Shown here piece by piece: positions 56,149 to 64,000 of a stretch of DNA of 64,000 nucleotides. The translations under genes were made by a program, and so were the position numbers. The notes beneath the pieces were generated by a model. It searched no databases. It was not told where the DNA came from and saw only the letters and a program-made list of their open reading frames with translations. Each line of letters begins with the position of its first letter. Position 1 is the first letter of the stretch. The DNA is from Tatlockia sp. (lineage in GTDB: Bacteria; Pseudomonadota; Gammaproteobacteria; Legionellales; Legionellaceae): NCBI GenBank assembly GCA_013697725.1, contig JACCWI010000040.1, positions 124,001 to 188,000 on the forward strand, read 5' to 3'.

Positions 56149-57407
56149 GTGAGTTGCTTGAATTTTATCAACAAAAAGCGAAAGAGAATAGTTCGCCGAT
56201 TCCTTGGATAGCTGCATTGCAGCAGCAAGGTTCGCGTGATTTTGCTGACTATGGTTTCCCAACTCGTCACAATGAAGAATGGAAATATACTTTAGTTGAT
56301 TCTTTTTTAAAGCAGCGTTTTGAGCCGAAAACAAGTCAAGCTCCGATGGCTAACTTATCTAATTTGCCCTATGAGTTTACTTTGGCGGTTGAAAATGGCC
56401 AATTAAGAACTAACTATAAATTAATAAGCCAATTACCTTCTGGTGTTATAGTGCAATCTTTGGCCTCCGGCTTAATTGAACATGAGGATCTTATAAAATC
56501 CTTTTTAGGCAAAGCCTTACCCCAACAGCATGGCTTTCAAGCATTAAATACAGCAATGTTAGGTACAGGAATTTTTATTTATTTACCTGCAGGCCTTAAA
56601 GTTGAAGACCCCATAATTTTGGCTTATTGGCAGGATCAAGCTGATCAGGCAGTCTACAACCGATGTATAATAATTGCCGAAGAAGGTAGCCAGGCAACGA
56701 TTATTGAAGATTATAGCGGTGCACAGGATTGTAATTATTTTACTAATACGGCTACAGAAGTTTTTGCGGCTAGCCAAACCAAAATTATCCATTACAAAAT
56801 TCAGCGTGAAGGCAAATCGGCCTTTCATATCGGACATCTCTCAGCTTTGCAAGCGCGAGACAGTCAATTTGACAGCCATTCTTTAAGCTTGGGTGGCAAA
56901 TTGGTACGTAGCGATCTGACCTTAAGACTCGAAGAAGAAAATGCTGCTTGTTTAATGAATGGTATTTATGCACCGGCCGAAGGTCAGCATATTGATCATC
57001 ACACAACGGTTTATCACCTTGTGCCTAATTGTCAATCAAAGCAGGATTATAAGGGGATTTTAAACGGTCGTTCACGTGCTGTTTTTAATGGCAAGGTAAT
57101 TGTTGCTAAAGATGCACAGCACACTCAAGCCAGTCAGCAAAATAAAAATTTATTGTTAGCTGCTAACGCTGAGATAGACACCAAACCGCAGCTTGAAATT
57201 TTTGCTGATGATGTCATTTGTAGTCATGGCGCAACCGTTGGCCAGCTGGATGAGGATGCTTTATTTTATTTGGCGACGCGGGGAATTGACAGACGCGAGG
57301 CCTCAAGTTATCTGGTGCAAGCTTTTGCCGCTGAGAATTTGCGTTTAATTCCAGACCCGGCAATTGCTGACTGGATGGCAAAACTGCTAAATGAGCAATT
57401 GGGGTAA
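56145..57407 (+). CDS. sufD: Fe-S cluster assembly protein SufD
   Basis: The SufB paralogue that completes the scaffold and aids iron entry. The N-terminal Phe-Pro-Thr-Arg-His-Asn-Glu-Glu-Trp-Lys-Tyr-Thr is characteristic, as is the C-terminal Cys-Ser-His-Gly-Ala-Thr-Val-Gly block. The beta-helix lies between. 420 residues. Followed by sufS after 5 bases. Confidence 0.95.
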   Translation: MSELLEFYQQKAKENSSPIPWIAALQQQGSRDFADYGFPTRHNEEWKYTLVDSFLKQRFEPKTSQAPMANLSNLPYEFTLAVENGQLRTNYKLISQLPSGVIVQSLASGLIEHEDLIKSFLGKALPQQHGFQALNTAMLGTGIFIYLPAGLKVEDPIILAYWQDQADQAVYNRCIIIAEEGSQATIIEDYSGAQDCNYFTNTATEVFAASQTKIIHYKIQREGKSAFHIGHLSALQARDSQFDSHSLSLGGKLVRSDLTLRLEEENAACLMNGIYAPAEGQHIDHHTTVYHLVPNCQSKQDYKGILNGRSRAVFNGKVIVAKDAQHTQASQQNKNLLLAANAEIDTKPQLEIFADDVICSHGATVGQLDEDALFYLATRGIDRREASSYLVQAFAAENLRLIPDPAIADWMAKLLNEQLG

Positions 57408-57412
57408 ATACA

Positions 57413-58660
57413 ATGAACCAAAAAACTGCAGCCTTAATTGAAACCCTAAATATTGAAGAAATACGCGGTCAATTCCCAGTATTGCATCAGCGGGTTAATG
57501 GCTATCCCTTAACGTATTTAGATAATGCTGCAACCACCCAAAAACCACAGTCAGTGATTGATGCAATTACTCATTATTACAGTTTTGATAATGCTAACGT
57601 ACATCGCGGTGTGCATGCCTTATCTGTTCGTGCTACCAAGAGCTATGAAGAAGCCCGGGATAAATTGCGACGTTTTATTCATGCCAAATCAGCCCATGAA
57701 TGCATCTTCGTCCGTGGAACTACTGAGGCAATTAATTTGGTTGCCCAAAGTTTTGTTGCCCCACGCATTATGCCTGGCGAAGAAATTCTCATCAGTTACA
57801 TGGAACATCATTCTAATATAGTGCCGTGGCAAATGGTTTGTAAAAAAACAGGTGCTATTTTAAAAGTTGCCCCTATTTCACTTGAGGGTGAAATTCTTCT
57901 AGATGACTATGAAAAATTACTGACGGAAAACACTAAATTTGTGGCACTTAGTTATGCGTCAAATTCACTAGGTACAATAAATCCTGTTAAAAAAATGATT
58001 GAAATGGCCCATGCCAAAGGCGCTCTGGTGCTTTTAGATGGTGCACAATCGACAGCGCATTTACCTATAAATGTGCAAGATTTAGGCTGTGATTTTTATG
58101 CGTTTTCCGGTCATAAAATGTATGGACCAACGGGTATTGGTATGCTTTGGGGTAGAGAAAGTTTACTTGACGATATGATGCCTTACCAAGGCGGGGGGGA
58201 AATGATTAGTTCGGTTAGTTTCGAAGCAACCGAATATGCGGTCTTACCCCATAAATTTGAAGCAGGAACACCCAATATTGCCGGGGCCATAGGGTTTGGT
58301 GCTGCGGTTGATTACCTTTGGTCTTTGGATATGGAAGCTATTTCCGCTTATGAGGCACATTTACTCGAGTACGGCACTGCGGCTTTGCAATCAATTAAAG
58401 GTTTTAACCTGATTGGAACTGCAACCAATAAAGTGCCTATTATTGCCTTTGTTCATGGGAAGATTCATGCCCATGATGTAGGTACTATTTTAGATAGTGC
58501 AGGCATTGCAATTCGCAGTGGTCATCATTGTACTATGCCTTTAATGAATTTTTATGATGTAGCGGCAACCACGCGAATTTCTTTGTCTTTTTATAATACA
58601 ACAGAAGAAATCGATCGCTGTGTTGAAGCCTTACATAAAGTAATAGAGGTGTTTTCATGA
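57413..58660 (+). CDS. sufS: Cysteine desulfurase SufS
   Basis: A PLP enzyme that takes sulfur from cysteine. The PLP lysine lies in Phe-Ser-Gly-His-Lys-Met-Tyr-Gly-Pro-Thr-Gly, and the catalytic cysteine is in Arg-Ser-Gly-His-His-Cys. 415 residues. It overlaps the next gene by 4 bases. No sufE is present, so sulfur probably goes through the SufU-type protein downstream. Confidence 0.96.
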   Translation: MNQKTAALIETLNIEEIRGQFPVLHQRVNGYPLTYLDNAATTQKPQSVIDAITHYYSFDNANVHRGVHALSVRATKSYEEARDKLRRFIHAKSAHECIFVRGTTEAINLVAQSFVAPRIMPGEEILISYMEHHSNIVPWQMVCKKTGAILKVAPISLEGEILLDDYEKLLTENTKFVALSYASNSLGTINPVKKMIEMAHAKGALVLLDGAQSTAHLPINVQDLGCDFYAFSGHKMYGPTGIGMLWGRESLLDDMMPYQGGGEMISSVSFEATEYAVLPHKFEAGTPNIAGAIGFGAAVDYLWSLDMEAISAYEAHLLEYGTAALQSIKGFNLIGTATNKVPIIAFVHGKIHAHDVGTILDSAGIAIRSGHHCTMPLMNFYDVAATTRISLSFYNTTEEIDRCVEALHKVIEVFS

Positions 58661-59106
58661 CCTTTGAGTTACGTGAACTTTATCAAGAAATGATCATTGA
58701 CCATAACCGCAATCCGCGAAACCACCAGGCAATGCCTGATGCAAGCGTGCAAGCAAATGGTTTTAATCCACTTTGTGGTGATAAATTAACTGTTTATGTC
58801 AAACTCAAAGACAGCAAAATATCGGAGGCGAGTTTTCTTGGCCAGGGTTGTGCAATTTCCCAGGCCTCTGCCTCGTTAATGACAGAAGCGTTAAGCGGTA
58901 AAACTGTGCAGGAGGCGCATCAATTGTTTCAGCGCTTTCATGCCATGTTAACTAGGGATGATGACTCAAATCTCGCAGCCTTGGATAAATTGACCGTACT
59001 GGCAGGGGTAAGAGCCTATCCAGCCCGTGTTAAATGCGCCACTCTGGCTTGGCATACTCTGGAAGCCGCCCTAAATAAAGAAGCAATCACTGTGTCGACG
59101 GAGTGA
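58657..59106 (+). CDS. sufU: SufU-type iron-sulfur cluster assembly protein
   Basis: A NifU-N/IscU-like protein of the SufU group. Three conserved cysteines are seen, in Leu-Cys-Gly-Asp-Lys, Gly-Cys-Ala-Ile-Ser-Gln-Ala-Ser-Ala and Lys-Cys-Ala-Thr-Leu-Ala-Trp. The insertion ahead of the last cysteine (with Tyr-Pro-Ala-Arg-Val-Lys-Cys) is typical of SufU. It accepts sulfur from SufS. 149 residues. Confidence 0.92.
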   Translation: MTFELRELYQEMIIDHNRNPRNHQAMPDASVQANGFNPLCGDKLTVYVKLKDSKISEASFLGQGCAISQASASLMTEALSGKTVQEAHQLFQRFHAMLTRDDDSNLAALDKLTVLAGVRAYPARVKCATLAWHTLEAALNKEAITVSTE

Positions 59107-59112
59107 TTTAAG

Positions 59113-59448
59113 ATGCTTGGATTTAAGAAAAAACTAGATAATGATGCTTTAAAAACAGCGGTAATTGCCGGGTTAAAAACAGTTTTTGATCCTGAAATTC
59201 CCGTTAATATTTATGATTTGGGCTTAATTTATGACATTGCTATCGATGAAAATCAGCATGCCCATGTTCAAATGACCCTCACAACACCAGGATGCCCGGT
59301 CGCCCAAACCTTTCCTGGCACAGTAGAACGAGCAGTCAATGAGGTTGAGGGAATTAGTGATTGCACAGTGGAGTTAGTTTGGGAACCACCTTGGACACAG
59401 GATCGCATGACTGAGGCTGCACGGCTTGAGCTTGGTATTTTTTATTGA
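59113..59448 (+). CDS. sufT: SufT family Fe-S maturation protein (MIP18/DUF59)
   Basis: A 111-residue DUF59/MIP18 domain protein. The hallmark Tyr-Asp-Leu-Gly-Leu-Ile-Tyr is followed by Thr-Thr-Pro-Gly-Cys-Pro-Val-Ala. Such proteins help target clusters to clients. Last gene of the suf operon, 6 bases after sufU. epmA starts 44 bases later. Confidence 0.93.
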   Translation: MLGFKKKLDNDALKTAVIAGLKTVFDPEIPVNIYDLGLIYDIAIDENQHAHVQMTLTTPGCPVAQTFPGTVERAVNEVEGISDCTVELVWEPPWTQDRMTEAARLELGIFY

Positions 59449-59492
59449 GCAACCCTCTTTAATAACTTTAAATACTTATAAAGAGCATTAGA

Positions 59493-60455
59493 ATGACTAC
59501 CTCTCTCTCTCTTCCTTGGCAACCATCCGCTTCAATAGAAATTCTGCGAAAACGAGCAACTATAATCGGCCAAATTCGTGATTTTTTTAAATTACGCGGT
59601 TATTTAGAAGTCGAAACGCCCGCTTTGTCGCGCTTTGCTATAACCGATGTTTACCTTGCTAATATCAAAGCTATTTTTAGAGATAAACCTTACTACCTAC
59701 AAACCTCCCCTGAATACCACATGAAACGTCTATTGGCTGCTGGATCAGGACCTATTTTTCAGCTAGCACGCGTATTTCGAGATGATGAATTAGGGCGTTG
59801 GCATAATCCTGAGTTTACGATGTTGGAATGGTATCAGTTAGATATTGATCATCATCAATTGATGGATGAAATGGATTCGTTATTGCAGGAAATTTTGCAA
59901 TGTCCACCGATGCTGCGCAAAACCTATAGACAGGTTTTTCTTGAGAGCTGTCAGCTTGACCCATTTACTGCAACAATTTCAGACTTAAATGCCTGCTTAA
60001 AAGCTTATAATTTAGACAATGTTTTAACCCCTGATGAAGAAGATAGAGATCAGTATTTATTTTTAATCATGTCGCATCTTGTTGAACCCGAACTAGGCAA
60101 GCAAGCATTACCGGTTGCTGTTTATAATTTTCCTCCTTCTCAAGCAGCTCTTGCACAGATCAATCAAGGCGTTGCTGAACGTTTTGAAATTTATATGCAA
60201 GGAGTAGAGCTTGCTAATGGCTTTCACGAACTTAGCGATGCTTCTCTTCAAGCGGCACGGTTTCAGCAAGATTTAGTGGGCCGCCGAAGTCAAGGCTTGG
60301 CAGAGCCTGAACCAGATGCCTATCTCCTCCAAGCCTTAGCTCATGGTTTACCTCATTGTTCAGGTGTCGCTCTTGGTATTGATAGACTAGTTACTTTGGC
60401 TCTAAAGCGTAGTTCAATTGCTGAATCTCTAGCCTTTGATTTTGCAAGGGCTTAA
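59493..60455 (+). CDS. epmA: Elongation factor P--(R)-beta-lysine ligase EpmA
   Basis: A paralogue of lysyl-tRNA synthetase lacking the anticodon-binding domain. It attaches (R)-beta-lysine to elongation factor P. The class II motifs include Gln-Thr-Ser-Pro-Glu-Tyr-His-Met-Lys-Arg-Leu and Phe-Arg-Asp-Asp-Glu-Leu-Gly-Arg-Trp-His-Asn-Pro-Glu-Phe-Thr-Met-Leu-Glu-Trp. Motif 3 is Gly-Val-Ala-Leu-Gly-Ile-Asp-Arg-Leu. 320 residues. Also known as genX/poxA. efp and epmB are not in the window. Confidence 0.94.
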   Translation: MTTSLSLPWQPSASIEILRKRATIIGQIRDFFKLRGYLEVETPALSRFAITDVYLANIKAIFRDKPYYLQTSPEYHMKRLLAAGSGPIFQLARVFRDDELGRWHNPEFTMLEWYQLDIDHHQLMDEMDSLLQEILQCPPMLRKTYRQVFLESCQLDPFTATISDLNACLKAYNLDNVLTPDEEDRDQYLFLIMSHLVEPELGKQALPVAVYNFPPSQAALAQINQGVAERFEIYMQGVELANGFHELSDASLQAARFQQDLVGRRSQGLAEPEPDAYLLQALAHGLPHCSGVALGIDRLVTLALKRSSIAESLAFDFARA

Positions 60456-60540
60456 ATAAGCGCCTAAAGATCTAACCTATTTGATTTAATTTTTGCAACA
60501 TGATAATTTTGCCCACATAAAATTCAACAATGAGGGAATT

Positions 60541-61254
60541 ATGAGTTGGTTATTTCAAACAGAATTGGAAAAAAACTTTCAGGCCGCGTTAGATAAAAAA
60601 GCAAACCAGGCTTTTATCTCTAATGGGCAACTTTCTACAGAAGCTAAAACTAAGCTAAATCAAACCGTAGTTAAGGGTAGAGATTTTTTGGTTAGTATTA
60701 AACAACTAATAAGTCTGAGCCTTAGTCCAAATAAAAAATTCTATGATGGTTTTTTAATTGCTGCTACCAATTGTTTAGAAAAACCTTCTGAAAATAACTT
60801 TTCACAACTTAATGCTTATCTTAAACGTTTGAAACTAGATTTTCCGGATGCATCTTTTAAAAATAGAGCAGTACTGGCAAGCAACCTTGTCATACACTCT
60901 ATTACTGCGGCTGCCGGAATTGGTGGAATTGTAATGTCAACTATGGCTATTCAAGGTCTTATAGCCGGATCTTTTGTTGTCGCGATGGGGCCTTGGGGCA
61001 TGGCTGCCTTGGCTGTTGGTTTTGCTTTAGCAAGTTTGTTTGTGGCTGCTTTTGCCTGTAATGAACTTTATAAAAATGTTAGAGCTTGTCGTGATAGTCA
61101 ACTGAATGAAATTTCTGGGTTTGTCGAATATATTGCGCCTAATTCTTCATCTTTAAGAGAAAACGTGGAGCCAGTAAATGAGCGTTTATCAAATCTAATA
61201 GAGGTTTCATACGAAGGGGTTTCATATCCTAATACTTATGGATTTAACGGATAG
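60541..61254 (+). CDS. Membrane protein of unknown family, effector candidate
   Basis: A 237-residue protein. A longer frame begins at 60493, but the ATG at 60541 has GAGGG five bases upstream and was chosen. An N-terminal helical part is followed by two glycine- and alanine-rich membrane spans at about residues 118-142 and 144-168, then a soluble tail. The hairpin of small residues is like those seen in host-membrane-inserting effectors, but no family is recognised. A hairpin terminator follows. Confidence 0.6.
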   Translation: MSWLFQTELEKNFQAALDKKANQAFISNGQLSTEAKTKLNQTVVKGRDFLVSIKQLISLSLSPNKKFYDGFLIAATNCLEKPSENNFSQLNAYLKRLKLDFPDASFKNRAVLASNLVIHSITAAAGIGGIVMSTMAIQGLIAGSFVVAMGPWGMAALAVGFALASLFVAAFACNELYKNVRACRDSQLNEISGFVEYIAPNSSSLRENVEPVNERLSNLIEVSYEGVSYPNTYGFNG

Positions 61255-61261
61255 TTGTAAT

Positions 61262-61289
61262 ACTCTCCGCAGTTTAAACAGCGGAGAGT
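61262..61289. terminator. Hairpin between convergent genes
   Basis: A perfect 9-bp inverted repeat (61262-61270 with 61281-61289, 10-base loop) lies between the unknown membrane protein and the epimerase. No T-run follows on the plus strand. Confidence 0.55.
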
Positions 61290-61295
61290 GAAACC

Positions 61296-62219
61296 TCAGC
61301 TTGACTCAAACTCATGATTTAGAGCTAGAGCTACTTTGGGATATTGAAAAACAAAGCCTTCAGCAAGAAGCCGTTTTGGTAAGACCCGTTGCCCACGCAG
61401 TAGTAAGCATTCACCCATTTCGCCAAATAGTTTGCGGATTAGAATTGCAGGAATTTTAAGAAATAAGGGTCGATGCATCGCTTTGGCGAGAGTTTGAGCA
61501 AATTTAGCTTGGCTAAGTGGGAAGGGGGCGGTTAGATTAAAATTTCCAATCAATTTAGGTTGGGCTAATAAAAAAGAATAAGCCGCGACTAGATCATCAA
61601 TGTGTATCCAGGAGAGTACTTGTTTACCATCACCAATAATTGCGCCCATTCCTAAATAAAAACTCGGGCTCAATTTTTTTAACATTCCTTCCTCTTTTTT
61701 TAGTACGACACCAAAGCGAGTAATAGTAACCGGCATACCTTGATCGATAGCTGGTTGCATCGCTTTTTGCCAAAGCGCTCCAATTTCCGCTAAAAAATCA
61801 GGTGGATTATCCAGGTCAATAGGGGAATTTTCATCGAAGCCTTGGGTAACACCATTTTTTTGTAGCCCGTAAATTCCAATCGCGTTGGCGGTATAAAAAT
61901 GAGGTTTTGCATTTTGGTCAATTGCCCATTTGATTAGAGCACTACAAGTTTTTACGCGTGAATCAATTAGTAATTGCTTTACCTTGGGATTCCAGCGTGA
62001 AGCACCTATATTGTGCCCACAAAGATTAATAACCGCATTGTAACTTTGTGCATTAAGTTTGTCTAAAGCATCCCAATTACATAGTTTTATGGGTTGGTGA
62101 AACGTATTTTTAAGGCGTTTTATATCACGCCCCAGTACAGTTATTGAATGTTGCTTTTCTAATTCTTTAACTAAATGCTGGCCAATAAAACCAGAAGCAC
62201 CGGCGATTAGGATATTCAT
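61296..62219 (-). CDS. TIGR01777-type NAD-dependent epimerase (YfcH-like)
   Basis: A short-chain-dehydrogenase-like protein. The Rossmann motif Gly-Ala-Ser-Gly-Phe-Ile-Gly is at the N terminus. The family blocks Asn-Leu-Cys-Gly-His-Asn-Ile-Gly-Ala-Ser-Arg-Trp and Trp-Ile-His-Ile-Asp-Asp-Leu follow, then Asn-Leu-Thr-Ala-Pro. 307 residues. Function in the cell is unknown for the family. Confidence 0.88.
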   Translation of the reverse strand: MNILIAGASGFIGQHLVKELEKQHSITVLGRDIKRLKNTFHQPIKLCNWDALDKLNAQSYNAVINLCGHNIGASRWNPKVKQLLIDSRVKTCSALIKWAIDQNAKPHFYTANAIGIYGLQKNGVTQGFDENSPIDLDNPPDFLAEIGALWQKAMQPAIDQGMPVTITRFGVVLKKEEGMLKKLSPSFYLGMGAIIGDGKQVLSWIHIDDLVAAYSFLLAQPKLIGNFNLTAPFPLSQAKFAQTLAKAMHRPLFLKIPAILIRKLFGEMGECLLLRGQRVLPKRLLAEGFVFQYPKVALALNHEFESS

Positions 62220-62273
62220 TTATAGTCCTTGTAAAATCAACATGAAAGTAGTTTAAGCTGCGACAGCAAAAAA

Positions 62274-62337
62274 TGTCATCTCGAGCCGCAGTGAGAGATA
62301 TCCCTAATTAGCACCTGTCACCGCTCTAAAGATGACA
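62274..62337. repeat. REP-like interspersed palindromic repeat
   Basis: TGTCATC at 62274-62280 pairs with GATGACA at 62331-62337. Inside, ATCTC followed by a GAGAGAT arm gives an inner stem around CGAGCCGCAGTGAG. This resembles, as I recall, short extragenic repeats common in Legionella and other gammaproteobacteria. It lies between two minus-strand genes. Confidence 0.5.
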
Positions 62338-62355
62338 GACTGTTTTACCCTTAAA

Positions 62356-64000
62356 TCACCACTCAAAACGACATAGATTATGTAGATCACAGAGTTGGCA
62401 GACAGCTGAATTTAAAGGTTTTGGAGCACAATGGCCTTGGCTAAATTCTTCTGCCAGCTCAGTTAATTGTTGCTGCCAAGCTTGGCGATAATCAAGCCAA
62501 CTTTCGTCTTTTTTTAAAGTGCTCAGCCCTGGCATTGAGTGGTTTTCTGCGGTTAAACCTTTGCATTGGAGCTGGCCGGCTTTCAACTGAGCAAATAAAA
62601 GGCCATTAATAGACTCATCCAAAAGGGCATAGAGCAAAAGTTGTGGCTCTTTAGGCCGTTCCTCTTTCCAGGGTAGACTACTTGGTAATGAGCTTTTGTA
62701 ATCTATAACCCATTTCGAACCATCTTCAAGTTTATCGAGTCTGTCTACCCGTAAACTAAAACTTGTTCCGCTTAAATTAATGTGAAACGCTTCTTCGAGT
62801 GCTTCAACCTCAAAAGCAGGTCTTTGTCGTTCCCAATCCAGGCAAGCATGAACAAGTTTTTTTAGTTTTGCAAATTCAACTTCTTGAATCAATGATGAAA
62901 AAGAATAGCCTCGTTGTTTAATGAGTGGTTCCAAGGCTTGATGAATTGCTTGTTCTATCTCTTTGTTTAGTTGTGCTTCATCAAGATGGAGCAAAGTTTT
63001 TTGATTTTTCAGTGCTTTCCAAAGTAATTCCATTACTTTATGGATTATTTTACCACGCTCTATAGCATCAGGCCCATCTGAAACTTTTAATGCAGCCTTG
63101 GCATGCAAGCGATGGGTGGCAAAGGCACGAAAGGGGCATTTGGCTTGATTGGCGAGAATAGCAGTTCCACCTGAGGCTAATTCGTCTTTGCTAAAGGGAA
63201 TAGCATAGGTATCAATAAAATTAATCAAAGGTAATTGAGTAGTTTTTTTAATCATAGAGTAAGGCGAGAAGCAAGCTAAACCCCTGATTAAAGGGCTCGG
63301 TAGATTAGGTTTATCCTCAGTCAACTGAGGATAGGAAAAAATAACCTGGTTAGCACTGGCAGTTAAACGCTTTAAAGCCTTCTCTGCTAACTGCAGTTCG
63401 CGGCTAGGACAGGCATAGGGCATTTGCTTTTCACGTTGTAAGGAAATGGGTATGAAGGCTGAAAAACGTGTTTTTTGCGGCAAGCAGAGATCGGTTAATC
63501 CTGTTACCCAAAGACTATCGAAGGTTGAGCCTGCCACTTCTAATAATCCAAGTATCTGAACCGATGCAGGATCATTTTTAGGCTGAAAAATAGTTGCTTT
63601 AGCTAAATTTTTAAGAAGACTAAGGGCTTCATCGCTAGTCATTTCAGAGGTGAGGACTGCGAACTGTCTGAACTCATCAAATAAAACTAAAAAGCGCTGA
63701 TAACATTGATAAGAAGCCGAATTGAGCGGGTATTCTCCTGGGAAGCCCAACCTTTTCAAACGCTTTCTAAAATGATTTAGCCAGGCTTGAGGCGAGGCGC
63801 TTTGAGGGTACTCACTAAGCTCATGGAGTAGCTCCGCGAGTTTAGGGACGGTATTTTTAAGTTCTTTGCTTAGTGATGATTTTGCAAAATAAAGTTCTTG
63901 CAAGATTTTCGAATCTTCTCTGAACTGAGCCCGAGCGAGCATTTCAGCTTGTGAACCAGCAAGGTAGGGGGAGTTTAATAACAGTTGTGCTTGAGCAAGA
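62356..64000 (-). CDS. AddB-like PD-(D/E)XK nuclease, 5' end outside window
   Basis: The frame stays open to the window edge, so the gene is incomplete at its 5' end; an internal ATG at 63942 is not the real start. The C-terminal nuclease domain has Val-Ile-Asp-Tyr-Lys-Ser (motif Asp-x-Lys). It also has four cysteines arranged for an iron-sulfur cluster: one in Lys-Cys-Pro-Phe-Arg-Ala-Phe, and Cys-x2-Cys-x5-Cys at the end. This is the layout of AddB-type proteins annotated as probable DNA repair exonucleases in gammaproteobacteria. An AddA-like partner would be expected nearby but is not visible. Confidence 0.85.
   Translation of the reverse strand, partial: LAQAQLLLNSPYLAGSQAEMLARAQFREDSKILQELYFAKSSLSKELKNTVPKLAELLHELSEYPQSASPQAWLNHFRKRLKRLGFPGEYPLNSASYQCYQRFLVLFDEFRQFAVLTSEMTSDEALSLLKNLAKATIFQPKNDPASVQILGLLEVAGSTFDSLWVTGLTDLCLPQKTRFSAFIPISLQREKQMPYACPSRELQLAEKALKRLTASANQVIFSYPQLTEDKPNLPSPLIRGLACFSPYSMIKKTTQLPLINFIDTYAIPFSKDELASGGTAILANQAKCPFRAFATHRLHAKAALKVSDGPDAIERGKIIHKVMELLWKALKNQKTLLHLDEAQLNKEIEQAIHQALEPLIKQRGYSFSSLIQEVEFAKLKKLVHACLDWERQRPAFEVEALEEAFHINLSGTSFSLRVDRLDKLEDGSKWVIDYKSSLPSSLPWKEERPKEPQLLLYALLDESINGLLFAQLKAGQLQCKGLTAENHSMPGLSTLKKDESWLDYRQAWQQQLTELAEEFSQGHCAPKPLNSAVCQLCDLHNLCRFEW

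Noticed and set aside
55647..56334. Minus-strand frames over sufC and sufD
   Set aside because: Antisense to intact suf genes.
1..64000. tRNA, rRNA, CRISPR arrays, insertion sequences
   Set aside because: No cloverleaf, rRNA segment, regular repeat-spacer array or transposase was recognised by eye.

Overview
This window is a chromosomal segment of a gammaproteobacterium, most likely a member of Legionellaceae. The reasons are an AT-rich composition outside one island, Legionella-type housekeeping gene order, a DsbA2/Com1-like thiol oxidoreductase, and several proteins of unknown family with features seen in Dot/Icm effectors: kinase-like motifs, an F-box-like segment, nuclear-localisation-like basic clusters and glutamate-rich tails. 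No rRNA, tRNA, CRISPR array or intact insertion sequence was seen. The genus assignment is inference.

Layout. 1-376 is the end of a GGDEF diguanylate cyclase. 471-4228 (minus) holds dksA and the hemA-prfA-prmC group. 4334-8773 holds a PBP4-type dacB, bioC, comF, an M50 protease and a small unknown gene. 9005-10108 is a kinase-like effector candidate. 10192-14865 is a GST gene plus a cytochrome oxidase assembly cluster (DUF2909-like, SURF1, SCO-like, COX15/ctaA, cyoE, SCO1). 15098-21177 holds rimK with an aspartoacylase-like partner, hemH, a cold-shock gene and uvrD. 21237-23728 is a tandem pair of unknown membrane proteins. 23874-35229 is mostly housekeeping: a tiny basic protein, yacG, ABC-F, a second cold-shock gene, a DsbA-like gene, glyQS, gmhB, rsmJ, rpsT, murJ and an M17 aminopeptidase.

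35335-38230 holds two adjacent effector candidates: a protein with a basic N terminus and endonuclease/exonuclease/phosphatase-like motifs, and an F-box-like double-membrane-span protein. 38932-47619 returns to core genes (holC, pepA, lptF, lptG, an ElyC/YdcF-like gene, carB, greA). 51791-61254 holds an effector-like gene, a HAD acid phosphatase, a complete regulator-sufBCDSUT operon, epmA and another unknown membrane protein. 61296-64000 holds a YfcH-like epimerase and an incomplete AddB-like nuclease.

The standout is 48189-51392. It is one long GC-rich ORF inside AT-rich DNA. Its C-terminal half carries lipoxygenase hallmarks: a His-x4-His metal pair, a conserved Leu-Pro-x-x-His-Pro block, a third His, and a C-terminal isoleucine as the last residue. 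It has an N-terminal membrane hairpin and appears to lack the usual asparagine ligand. It looks horizontally acquired and could act on polyunsaturated lipids of a eukaryotic host. This is the best candidate for an undescribed system in the window.
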